Assembly: GCF_000209165.1 (NCBI RefSeq)
Contig: NC_009042.1
Span: forward strand, 1,116,001-1,180,000
Source of the DNA: Scheffersomyces stipitis CBS 6054
Taxonomy: Eukaryota; Ascomycota; Pichiomycetes; Serinales; Debaryomycetaceae
Length of the DNA: 64,000 bases
Direction of reading: 5' to 3'
The notes below the pieces were generated by a model, which saw only the letters and a list, made by a program, of their open reading frames with translations, was not told the DNA's origin and ran no database searches. Each line of letters begins with the position of its first letter. The stretch's first letter is position 1. The position numbers were made by a program, and so were the translations under genes. Below are positions 38,243-46,354 of this stretch, in pieces.

Positions 38243-38404
38243 ATTCTCACGTTCTCTTCGGTTGACCTTCGCATCCTATCCAACTCCTTTCTATCTGCAC
38301 TCTGTCACATTCCAGTGAAAAATTCAACATCCACACCGCACTACAGTGGCAAGTCGCACTTTTCAAATTTTTCATCATAGAAAGTGCTATTTTGCAGGTT
38401 ACAT

Positions 38405-38410
38405 CCCTAA
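38405..38410 (-). promoter_or_regulatory. Tbf1-type site (TTAGGG in reverse), RPS7 promoter
   Basis: CCCTAA (within ATCCCTAACC), 125 nt upstream of the RPS7 ATG. The TTAGGG-type Tbf1 site controls ribosomal-protein genes in Candida-clade yeasts, together with Cbf1. Confidence 0.5.
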
Positions 38411-38534
38411 CCAGCAAGAATCCCCGTTTTGTAAAGCGAAAAAATCGTCTACCAGGAAGAAAAAAAAAGGACGCTACTTGAAGGAAACCTCTTCTTAGAT
38501 TAACTAACGGTTCATACATATCATACTTGTCACC

Positions 38535-39101
38535 ATGTCTGCTGTCAACAAGATCTTATCTGAAAAGCCAACCGAATTGGAATTGAAGGTTGCCCAAGCT
38601 TTCGTTGACTTGGAATCCCAAGCCGACCTCAAGGCCGACCTCAGAGCCTTGCAATTCAAGTCCATCAAGGAAATCGAAGTTTCCGGTGGTAAGAAGGCTC
38701 TCGCCGTCTTGGTCCCACCTCCATCTCTCGGTGCCTACAGAAAGGTCCAAACCAGATTGACCAGAGAATTAGAGAAGAAGTTCCCAGACTCCCACGTCGT
38801 CTTCTTGGCTGAAAGAAGAATCTTGCCAAAGCCATCCAGAAAGGCCAGACAACAACAAAAGAGACCAAGATCCAGAACCTTGACTGCTGTCCACGACAAG
38901 ATCTTGGAAGACTTGGTTTTCCCAACTGAAATCATCGGTAAGAGAGTTAGATACTTGGTTGGTGGTAACAAGATCCAAAAGGTCTTGTTGGACTCCAAGG
39001 ACTCCACTGCTGTCGACTACAAGTTGGAATCTTTCCAACAATTATACGCCAAGTTGACCGGTAAGCAAGTCGTCTTTGAAATCCCAGGTGAAGTCTACTA
39101 A
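38535..39101 (+). CDS. RPS7: 40S ribosomal protein S7 (eS7)
   Basis: 188-aa component of the small ribosomal subunit. The sequence matches eS7 along its length: KPTELELKVAQAFVDLE near the start, VPPPSLGAYRKVQTRLTRELEKKFPDSHVVFLAERRILPKP in the middle, KARQQQKRPRSRTLTAVHDKILEDLVFPTEI, and the ending VFEIPGEVY. Codon use is strongly biased (TTG, AAG, GTC, AGA), as in highly expressed yeast genes. The ATG at 38535 follows CACC. The Saccharomyces genes have introns; here the frame is continuous and no splice signals were seen upstream. Confidence 0.97.
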   Translation: MSAVNKILSEKPTELELKVAQAFVDLESQADLKADLRALQFKSIKEIEVSGGKKALAVLVPPPSLGAYRKVQTRLTRELEKKFPDSHVVFLAERRILPKPSRKARQQQKRPRSRTLTAVHDKILEDLVFPTEIIGKRVRYLVGGNKIQKVLLDSKDSTAVDYKLESFQQLYAKLTGKQVVFEIPGEVY

Positions 39102-39434
39102 GCATCGCATATGTTAGCTTGTGTAAATTTTCAGTATTGAAACAGGGGGTTCCACGGTAAAATGAAGAGTCCTCGCTCATTTCATCCAAGATCTGATCTG
39201 AAAAGAGACTGATGTTCGATAGATGCGGAAAGTTTTAGGTTAGGTCTTATTTTGTGTATTAGAAACATATTTTTAATATATTATCATTTAATGTTAACAT
39301 TTTTGCATTGCTCTTGTTAGTTAGGCAGTCCCAGCTACAATATTCTAATTTCCAAATACAAACCATGTAAAAGTACGATATTCTCTATACTACATCATTC
39401 TTTATCAGTTCTAGTTATGCCTTAAGAACTCTAT
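39102..39434. other. convergent 3' intergenic region RPS7 / BZZ1
   Basis: 333 nt of AT-rich DNA between convergent stop codons; no gene seen. Likely transcription ends for both genes. Confidence 0.4.
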
Positions 39435-41273
39435 CTATACCTTCTTGACATATCCCGTGGGGAATAACCCTCTTTGTCCATTCAATTCTCCCTCTGTCCA
39501 GCCACTGCCATCAGTGTCATCCTGGATCAAGACAATTCTATCACCAGCTCGAATGGTAATCTCGTCATCTCCGTCGGCGTTGTAGTCGTACAACGCTTCT
39601 ACATAGGAAACCTTTTTGGCTCCTCTTCTAGGTGCAACAGAAGGACCTTTCTTCTTAGAGCTGCTACCTGTGGTGTCAGCTTGAATGGGTTTGGCTATTT
39701 CCAAATATGAGGTGGGTGCCAAACCTTGTGTACCATTAGATAGCCCGATCAATGTCCAGCCATTGCCAGAGTCTTCTTCAATCAACGTGAATGTCTCTCC
39801 TGCTAAAATAGTGACTTCATCGTCACCTTTGGCTACGTACTCATACAAAGCTCTTCCGCTTCCTGAACCTGTAGGCCCGGTGCTGGTCTGTGTTTTGTTT
39901 CTTCGCAAACTAAACACATTGGAACTGAAAGTATGATGACTATTGCTCGTTTTCACGGTGTGAAGTGATTGCGTATCTGCTGATCCATTGTCTGGAGATG
40001 TAGTACTTTCCTTCTTACTACCTCCTCTCAAGAAGCCGAACTTGGACTTCTTTTGCTTGGCCTGTTCTACATACGTCAAGTCCTTGTCCCCGGCAAAGTT
40101 TTGGATGATTTCTATTTCCACCTCGTTCTGAACTCGCTTGGTATCTTCTTTCATGAACGTCAGTAAGATGCTCAACGAAGTCAGCAACTTTCCATCAAAC
40201 TTAAGCGTCAAGTTCTCAGAATCTTTGTTCCGGTCCAGGGTGGATTCCTCGAGTTTCTGTTTCGAATCAATACAGGCTCTTTCAAACTGAGAATGACGTC
40301 CAAGTGCTTCCGACAAGCGTTTCTTCAAGTTGGTGAACTCTGGCTCCTTTATCACCAACTCCTCGTCGTCATGCCAGATTGAACTGGGAATAAAATAGAA
40401 GTCCGCGGGTTCCTTCCAGTCCGAAACATTATGCTTTATGAACATGGCTGTGTCCAACTTGGGATTGTTCTGGTCAATAGTTTGATCAATGAGATGCAAA
40501 GTATTCTTGACTTCGTCATTTGCATTGCGTTCGATGATCGAGGCATTCTTTAAGAGCTTGTTGATCAATCCAACCCTGCTTTCATTCAACTCTTGCAAAT
40601 AGTCAAGCAACTCTGGGACATCTTGGAAGTAGTACTTATCCTTCAATCTGTTGGCTATATTGATTTTGATAAGGTAATCGTTTTTTCCTACGTTCATATC
40701 TACGGTCCTTTCTTCAAGCTTTTGTTTGTATTTTTCGGAAGCTGATTTTACACTTTTGTCTCGGGCCGTTTCGGTGGCTCCACATAAAGTGTCGTAATGT
40801 TTCTTCGACTTATTGATGTCATCTTCCATCTTCTGCTTCTCGGAAGTGATGTACTCGTTGATGACATCAATCTGCTGCGCAAGCCTGGTTGACTTCCCCT
40901 TCAAGATGTTCAAGTTGTCGGCTACCTTGATGTTCAACTCCTGTCCGAATTTCAATCTGCGATCGGCTATAGCCTCGGTCTGGGTTAACATATCCGTCCA
41001 TAATACCAACGAGGCACATTCCAATGAACCTGGCGTGATCTGAGGCTCGTCTCCAACCGATAGCCGGGCAGATAACTTGGACTTCTTATCAAAGTGTCGT
41101 TTGCTCAATTCCTTCAATTTTGCAGCGTACTCCTTTTCTATGGTCCCTCTTTCTCGATAGAACTCTTCAAGGTCTGTGAGCCAGTTGATCCCATTATTGA
41201 TCCATTTGGATGTTACTTTGTATGAGTCTTTGAGCTCGTTTCCAATCGAAATGTTTTGCAAATCGTCCGCCAT
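39435..41273 (-). CDS. BZZ1: F-BAR and SH3 protein Bzz1 (actin patch)
   Basis: A 612-aa endocytic adaptor that links membrane curvature to Las17/WASP-driven actin assembly. The N-terminal F-BAR domain (about 5-290) begins with NELKDSYKVTSKWINNGINWLTDLEEFYRERGTIEKEYA, the FCH signature, and is followed by coiled coil. A basic Ser/Lys linker (about 400-465) precedes two SH3 domains at about 473-528 (ALYEYVAKGDDEVTILAG) and 556-612 (ALYDYNADGDDEITIRAGD), both with the ALYDY-type and GLxPTxY motifs. S. cerevisiae Bzz1 has the same order and 633 aa. The start is ATG 41273..41271 (MADDLQNISIG); no earlier in-frame ATG exists. Divergent with APP1, another actin-patch gene. Confidence 0.93.
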   Translation of the reverse strand: MADDLQNISIGNELKDSYKVTSKWINNGINWLTDLEEFYRERGTIEKEYAAKLKELSKRHFDKKSKLSARLSVGDEPQITPGSLECASLVLWTDMLTQTEAIADRRLKFGQELNIKVADNLNILKGKSTRLAQQIDVINEYITSEKQKMEDDINKSKKHYDTLCGATETARDKSVKSASEKYKQKLEERTVDMNVGKNDYLIKINIANRLKDKYYFQDVPELLDYLQELNESRVGLINKLLKNASIIERNANDEVKNTLHLIDQTIDQNNPKLDTAMFIKHNVSDWKEPADFYFIPSSIWHDDEELVIKEPEFTNLKKRLSEALGRHSQFERACIDSKQKLEESTLDRNKDSENLTLKFDGKLLTSLSILLTFMKEDTKRVQNEVEIEIIQNFAGDKDLTYVEQAKQKKSKFGFLRGGSKKESTTSPDNGSADTQSLHTVKTSNSHHTFSSNVFSLRRNKTQTSTGPTGSGSGRALYEYVAKGDDEVTILAGETFTLIEEDSGNGWTLIGLSNGTQGLAPTSYLEIAKPIQADTTGSSSKKKGPSVAPRRGAKKVSYVEALYDYNADGDDEITIRAGDRIVLIQDDTDGSGWTEGELNGQRGLFPTGYVKKV

Positions 41274-42454
41274 CTTTAATTGCAAAGTGTAGTGGTGTTT
41301 CTGGCGTATTTGGTAGTTTTTTTATTGTGGTTCTGGAGAATATTTGTGGGGCTTGCTTACTCCTATAAATCTTGGGGTTATATTGAGTTGGGCGCGACAT
41401 TTTCTCCTGTCAAGTGCGACATAGGTTGCAAAATGTATATGAATATATAGAGTAGAAGCTTGAAGCATAAGATATGGCCCATTACGGGTTTCGTGACTTT
41501 TGATTGCCTTCAAGTTGTTTGGATATTGTTTCTGGGTTTTCTGGGTACTTTGGACTTTTTTTCAATAAGTTCTCAAGAACTTTCAGGCACGTATACCCAT
41601 TTATTCACTGTTATAAGTTAATTGACAATTTAATTCAACAATAAATTGTACTGATTTTTCACGAATTTTTTGCTTATCTCAAGTGGATAGAGATACCTTT
41701 CAGATCGAGCCAACTGCTCTTGTCAGTCCGTCTGAAATCTTCAAAACAGAATTGACAAGGATAATTATATCGCTGGAGAATCTGGCTCTGTACATTTTCT
41801 GAGCGTACATAATCTCTCGCTGAGCTGCGATCGCAAGCCGCACCACATTCACAAAATCTATATGGGGAATTTCTGCTAATTCGATTTTGATCCAATTCCA
41901 TATCCAATTGTTCATATCTCCCTATCGACCGAGCTTTGCGAATTTCAATACGAGCCAAGCTTCAAGCATTTATCAGCATATTGTCATATAATTCAGTGAT
42001 CTTTCACTCGTCGCCGTTTCCTCTCGCTTTCCTGTTTCACTGCAGAAGTGAAAACTAGAGATTCAATAAGTCACTACTGGTACAAAGTACAATAGTTTCA
42101 TTATACCATATGGAATAATCTCGACACATTCTCCTTTCTGCCAGCGATCACTATCTTCTATAGCAATCAATCATAATAGCATTCATAGTATAGCAACTGT
42201 CATAATTCCATCGTTGACTCCTCCTGTATAACCTATCCCAAGTTTCCAAAGTGAGAGGCAAACGTACCAACTTCGTCAAACTCGTCTCGGGGTTTCTCTT
42301 CAAACGCTTCTTTCTTCCTCCCACTACCAAGCCGCCCGTTAAAAACTCCAAGCTCAAACTCATCGCAGATATCTATCGAGACTACCGCGCTCTCAAGAAG
42401 CACTACCCTGTTTCGCCCGAGCTTATCAGATTCTCCCGCAAACGCTATGCCAAA
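41274..42454. other. divergent promoter region BZZ1 / APP1
   Basis: 1.18 kb between two divergent actin-patch genes. It has no firmly supported gene. A minus-strand ATG frame of 71 codons (41915..41700) has a regular hydrophobic pattern but no recognised homology. The 204 nt before the APP1 ATG stay open in the APP1 frame back to a TGA at 42215, without an ATG. A 4-codon uORF ends across the APP1 start (42447..42458). Confidence 0.45.
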
Positions 42455-42458
42455 ATGA
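42447..42458 (+). promoter_or_regulatory. minimal uORF overlapping the APP1 start codon
   Basis: ATG-CCA-AAA-TGA at 42447-42458. The TGA overlaps the APP1 ATG (42455-42457) as ATGA, in a different frame. Ribosomes that start here would stop on top of the main start codon. A role in lowering or tuning APP1 translation is inferred. Confidence 0.5.
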
Positions 42459-44371
42459 CCAGTCCCTCTGAATTCTCAAACATCAATGGCAGAACGTCTT
42501 CTCCGCTAGATTCAGATCTCTCGCAGCCTCTTTCTCGTAGACAAAGACTCTTGGGCCTAGCCAGAGCCACCAGAGACAACTATATACCACGACTCACTGG
42601 TCAAGTCACCCAGATAGCCTCAGGAGCTTCTCGCGCTTTTGCTACACCTGGAAGTGATCTCTACGATGAACAGGGAAACGTCATCTTCCCCAAAGATGCT
42701 TCTATTACCTTGTTCCCGTCGTACACCAGACAGGTAGGCGACAAATACTACATAGACATCAAGGGCTGGGTCTCGTGCCCCGGTCTCATGACTCGTAAAA
42801 ACAGATTGATCCTCTCATTAGTGAGGCAAGTTACACGGTACAACTCGGCCAACTCAGATCAGGCTATACACCAGTTGGAAAGCGACAAGTTGAAACAGGA
42901 TATGCTCCAGGATGACGTTTCTGATTTGGAATCGTTTCATTCCGAAGCTTCTAAAGATTCGAATCCAGACCAACTTAGAAATGTCACGAGCTCTAGCTCA
43001 TCTGTACAGACTGGTCCGTCTGCTTTCAACAACGAAGAGTTGATGAAGGAGAGATTGGCATCATTTATCGCCAGATCAATCCCTAATGCAGCACTAACTG
43101 TGGTTATAGGCTCTCACGTAGTCCATTCTGAAATCGCAGAAAAGGAAGTCTTCACAGATGCCAGTGGAAATTTCGAAACAACAGTCCAGACCAGCTACCT
43201 TCCCTCAGTTATTCAGGTCAAGGCTAACTCCGATGATACTATCTTTTCGTTTCAGGACGTCATGTTCGTACCAGGTGAAGGGATTGGTGTGATCAGTGAT
43301 ATCGACGACACTGTCAAATTGACTGGTGTTATAGGCGACAAAAGAGAATTGATGACAAACCTTTTATTGAAGGAAGTGACAACTTGGAGCATTCCTCCCG
43401 TTATTAGCTGGTATGATAACATCAAAAAACTAGACAACGTTTCGTTCCATTATGTTTCCAACTCACCCTGGCAATTGTTCAGTACAATCGAACAATATTT
43501 TCGTGCCGTGAAACTTCCCTATGGGTCGTTCCATCTAAAGCACTACACCGGTAATATTATTTCCTCCCTTATGGAGCCCTCTTCTTCTCGTAAAAAAAAG
43601 TCATTAGACAAGATCTTGAATGATTTCCCTGAAAAGAAGTTTATATGTGTTGGTGATTCAGGTGAAGCAGATCTTGAAGCCTACGTGGACTTGGCCAAAT
43701 CTCACCCAGGGCACATTTTGAGCATCAATATTCGTGTTGTAGAGGATTCTTTGTCTGACGTTGACGACAATAAGATCCTCAATGAGCTTGTAAGAATATT
43801 GACTACGAAAAGAAGAGTAACGTCTTCATCTGCAACTCCACAGCCGGTAGAAATACCAAATTTGATTGACTTATCTGATGATAGCCCTGTATCTACTCCA
43901 CAGGCAGAAGAAAGAAGAGCCAAATTACCTCCAATGATACCGAAGAAACCAACCAATTTGAAAGGAAATTCGCTTGAAAAGAAGCCACCCTTACCTAGAA
44001 GAGATTATTTGGCAAGAGCTCATACCGATTCTGAACTTGCTTCTAAACCTACTGTGATTGAGTTAACAACTGTTGAACTGCCACCTTTACCCAAACGACC
44101 TGATGCCGTCTTGCATCACGCCAAAACTGAAAGCGATGAAGCTTTTTCACAGCATGAAAACAATCTTTTTGACAACTTGCAGAACATATACGATTCGCCA
44201 AATTTCTACGAACTTGAAGAAATGGATAGAAAAGGAGCCAATTGGATTCGCAGAGTGATAACATCGTTACAAGATCTAGAAGGCTCCGGTACGGAACTCA
44301 GGTTATTCTCTGATGGAGACCAACAGTTCTTTGCCAACAGCACCGAGGACCTCCGAAATTTGAAGCGTTGA
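42455..44371 (+). CDS. APP1: phosphatidate phosphatase App1 (actin-patch, DxDxT type)
   Basis: Magnesium-dependent phosphatidate phosphatase of cortical actin patches (638 aa), converting phosphatidate to diacylglycerol at endocytic sites. The catalytic DxDxT motif is D282-I-D284-D-T286 in VISDIDDTVKLTG. FHYVSNSPWQLF and KKFICVGDSGEADLEAY complete the HAD-like core. A conserved N-terminal block (GDKYYIDIKGWVSCPGLMTRKNRLILSL) is typical of the family. The C-terminal tail has three SH3-ligand motifs: PMIPKK (493-498), PPLPRR (511-516) and PPLPKR (543-548). Residue 542 is a CTG codon, thus Ser. The ATG at 42455 is the first in frame; homology starts about 35 residues later. Divergent with BZZ1. 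Confidence 0.92.
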   Translation: MTSPSEFSNINGRTSSPLDSDLSQPLSRRQRLLGLARATRDNYIPRLTGQVTQIASGASRAFATPGSDLYDEQGNVIFPKDASITLFPSYTRQVGDKYYIDIKGWVSCPGLMTRKNRLILSLVRQVTRYNSANSDQAIHQLESDKLKQDMLQDDVSDLESFHSEASKDSNPDQLRNVTSSSSSVQTGPSAFNNEELMKERLASFIARSIPNAALTVVIGSHVVHSEIAEKEVFTDASGNFETTVQTSYLPSVIQVKANSDDTIFSFQDVMFVPGEGIGVISDIDDTVKLTGVIGDKRELMTNLLLKEVTTWSIPPVISWYDNIKKLDNVSFHYVSNSPWQLFSTIEQYFRAVKLPYGSFHLKHYTGNIISSLMEPSSSRKKKSLDKILNDFPEKKFICVGDSGEADLEAYVDLAKSHPGHILSINIRVVEDSLSDVDDNKILNELVRILTTKRRVTSSSATPQPVEIPNLIDLSDDSPVSTPQAEERRAKLPPMIPKKPTNLKGNSLEKKPPLPRRDYLARAHTDSELASKPTVIELTTVELPPLPKRPDAVLHHAKTESDEAFSQHENNLFDNLQNIYDSPNFYELEEMDRKGANWIRRVITSLQDLEGSGTELRLFSDGDQQFFANSTEDLRNLKR

Positions 44372-44549
44372 TGGTTACGAAAAAATTTCAATGATGTTAT
44401 AATGTTATATATAACGTAGGTATATATAGATATGGTACAAACGTGAAAATGCTAGAGATCACAATCAGGGAGGAAAATCAATTCGTCTCGGATCTGGAGA
44501 TCAAGAATCTTTAAATGTATTAAAGACGAATATCTTTAAGTATTAAAGC

Positions 44550-45755
44550 TTATGCCGACGAGACGATGGGTTGCCCTTCTTCGGACACCGTCTCTTGAAC
44601 AGAAGTATCCACCTCTGTTTCTTTCGTGATTTCTGCTGTTTCTGAAGCAGCCTCTGGAGTAGATCCTGGACCTGTCTCTGCCTCACTAGATTCAAGCACA
44701 GGCTCCTTTGGCTCTTCGGATTCCTTTGGTTCTTCAGATTCATCGTTCTGTAAGTAAAGCTCCTGGATATGAGAACCATCGCCGTAATCTCTGACGTTTT
44801 CGTCGCTGTCTTCTGGTAAGTCCTTCCTGAACTGCGACAAGTCCCATTGGTCTCCTTCATCCTCTTCGGTGTAATACTTGTCGGAGAACTTCTCCAATAT
44901 GACTTCTTTACCGGTCTTGGGTCTCTTTCCAGACTTCTCGTCCTTCCTTTTGTCGTCTTCTCTCTTCTTCAACTGATTGGCTTTCCATTTCTGGAATGTC
45001 TCGATAGTGATAGGCGTGAACTTGCTTTTGTCCAACTTGGTTCTTTCAAGCTCAAGGAACTCTTCCAAGGAAATCTTGGGCTGTGACTCGGCAGCCAATC
45101 TTTCCAATCTCTTTTGTTCCTTTGTCTTCAACACAAATCCTGGAGGCAAAGAGTGTCTGTACTTACATTCGTTACCACCATTGGGGCATACCCAGAACCA
45201 ACCATACTTTCCGTTTTCTACAGCTTCAATGAAATGCTTACAGACTTTATCAGTGGTAGTCTTGGGATTACCATGCTTGGACAGAATAACCTTACGTAAT
45301 TTCTCTTCATCCCATTGGTCCATGGTATCTTCTTCCTTTTCAGCTCTGGCATCTGTGTACAAGTCCTTCTTGGCATCTTTTCTGCCGACATTGATATCGT
45401 GGGAAAACTTACACTTGTTACCTTTAGTACAAAGACCCTTTTTGAAAAATTCACATAACACCGATTTGGGATCCACACCAAAAGGAACTTTCTGCTGGAC
45501 AATACCAAAAAGTGCAGCTGCCTCTTTTTTTGCATCTTCCGCTGCCTTCTTCTCAGCTGCTAGTCTTTTAGCTTCAGCTTCCTTCTTTTTGGCCATTCCT
45601 CCATCGATACCAGCCTGGATCTGCGAAATCTGCTGTTGCACTTTCTTGGATTTGTTCTTGTTCTTCAACCCGAACGTTTTATCGTCCGCAGACTTGGCCT
45701 TGGCCTTGGACTTGTTCTTGTCTGAAATCTGGGGCTGCTTCTTCTTTGGTGGCAT
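44550..45755 (-). CDS. TMA46: translation-associated CCCH zinc-finger protein (Tma46/DFRP1)
   Basis: A 401-aa ribosome-associated protein of the DFRP1/ZC3H15 family; in yeast Tma46 binds and stabilises the GTPase Rbg1 (DRG1). The Lys-rich N-terminus ([21 protein letters not shown]) is followed by a coiled coil, then two CCCH fingers: C101-x7-C109-x5-C115-x3-H119 and C172-x17-C190-x6-C197-x3-H201. The DFRP domain with [31 protein letters not shown] follows at about 230-270. The C-terminus is acidic and Glu/Ser-rich (EESEEPKE-type repeats). It is about 55 residues longer than the S. cerevisiae protein, mainly in that tail. Start is the ATG at 45755..45753. Two CACGTG sites lie 126-151 nt upstream. 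Confidence 0.93.
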   Translation of the reverse strand: MPPKKKQPQISDKNKSKAKAKSADDKTFGLKNKNKSKKVQQQISQIQAGIDGGMAKKKEAEAKRLAAEKKAAEDAKKEAAALFGIVQQKVPFGVDPKSVLCEFFKKGLCTKGNKCKFSHDINVGRKDAKKDLYTDARAEKEEDTMDQWDEEKLRKVILSKHGNPKTTTDKVCKHFIEAVENGKYGWFWVCPNGGNECKYRHSLPPGFVLKTKEQKRLERLAAESQPKISLEEFLELERTKLDKSKFTPITIETFQKWKANQLKKREDDKRKDEKSGKRPKTGKEVILEKFSDKYYTEEDEGDQWDLSQFRKDLPEDSDENVRDYGDGSHIQELYLQNDESEEPKESEEPKEPVLESSEAETGPGSTPEAASETAEITKETEVDTSVQETVSEEGQPIVSSA

Positions 45756-46354
45756 CGCTGTTTGCTGTTCAGGGTTGAATATGGTGCTTATTCCATCTTC
45801 ACTTCGTAGAAGTTAAGAATCTTTTCAATTTTTTTCCTAAATGGAGTCGCGTGCGTCTAGTCAGCTGAGTCAGATTCGGTCACGTGTATTACAGCGAGAT
45901 CACGTGGAGATATAGCATGGTATTTAGCATTAAAGAACAGTGACACCAATATATGCTTGTAAGAATGGTAGAAATAGTCAATGAAAGCAATCACAATGCC
46001 ATTGGGGAAGGTAGACTCTTTTTTGGTGAACGTTCTAACTTTTGCCGGTGACATGGTTGCAAAATTGGAGGGTATTTTGCACTTTGCTAAATAGAAAGCC
46101 GTTTTTTTTTGTCGGTGGTCTAAGACTTGATTCTTGGAGTAGAGGAACTTGATGTCAGCTCCTTTGCTTCGTTATATATAAGCGTACACCACTTAAGTTC
46201 GTTACTAGACACACTGCTATGGTTGAAGATTGAGGCTTTAGTCGCCTGCATATTGACTTTTTTTGCAATCATTTTAGTTGCAAAATCCAACTTAATCTGG
46301 ATATTTCAAACAAAATAATACAAAATAATACATTATTCATAATACTATGCTATT
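45756..46354. other. TMA46 promoter region / TAO3 3' region
   Basis: 599 nt. It contains CACGTG at 45881..45886 and 45901..45906. A minus-strand ATG frame of 65 codons (46054..45857) ends 102 nt before the TMA46 ATG; it has no recognised homology and may be a uORF or chance. Confidence 0.45.
45881..45906. promoter_or_regulatory. TMA46: paired CACGTG sites upstream of TMA46
   Basis: Two CACGTG hexamers 20 nt apart (45881 and 45901), about 130-150 nt upstream of the TMA46 ATG. The spacing and position resemble the Cbf1 pair upstream of RPS7. Confidence 0.5.

Larger units (their letters stand above)
37822..38534. other. divergent promoter region RKI1 / RPS7
   Basis: 713 nt between divergent genes. 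It contains CACGTG at 37890..37895, 38200..38205 and 38237..38242 and a CCCTAA (Tbf1-type) at 38405..38410. No intron 5' splice site (GTATGT) is visible upstream of RPS7. Confidence 0.55.

Noticed and set aside
38160..38534. A 5' UTR intron in RPS7 (a TAACTAAC-like word lies close to the ATG)
   Set aside because: No GTATGT-type 5' splice site upstream, and the coding frame is complete from the ATG.
42215..42454. Possible N-terminal exon or extension of APP1 (open frame upstream of the ATG)
   Set aside because: The frame stays open for 68 codons or more but contains no ATG, and no branch site or 3' splice site is visible; homology begins downstream of the ATG at 42455.
44977..45816. 279-codon open frame on the plus strand
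   Set aside because: Antisense to TMA46, begins at a TTG, and mirrors the Lys/Glu-rich codons of the real gene.
45857..46054. 65-codon minus-strand ORF upstream of TMA46 as a gene
   Set aside because: ATG-started, but with no homology, and it overlaps the CACGTG sites; a uORF or chance frame is at least as likely.
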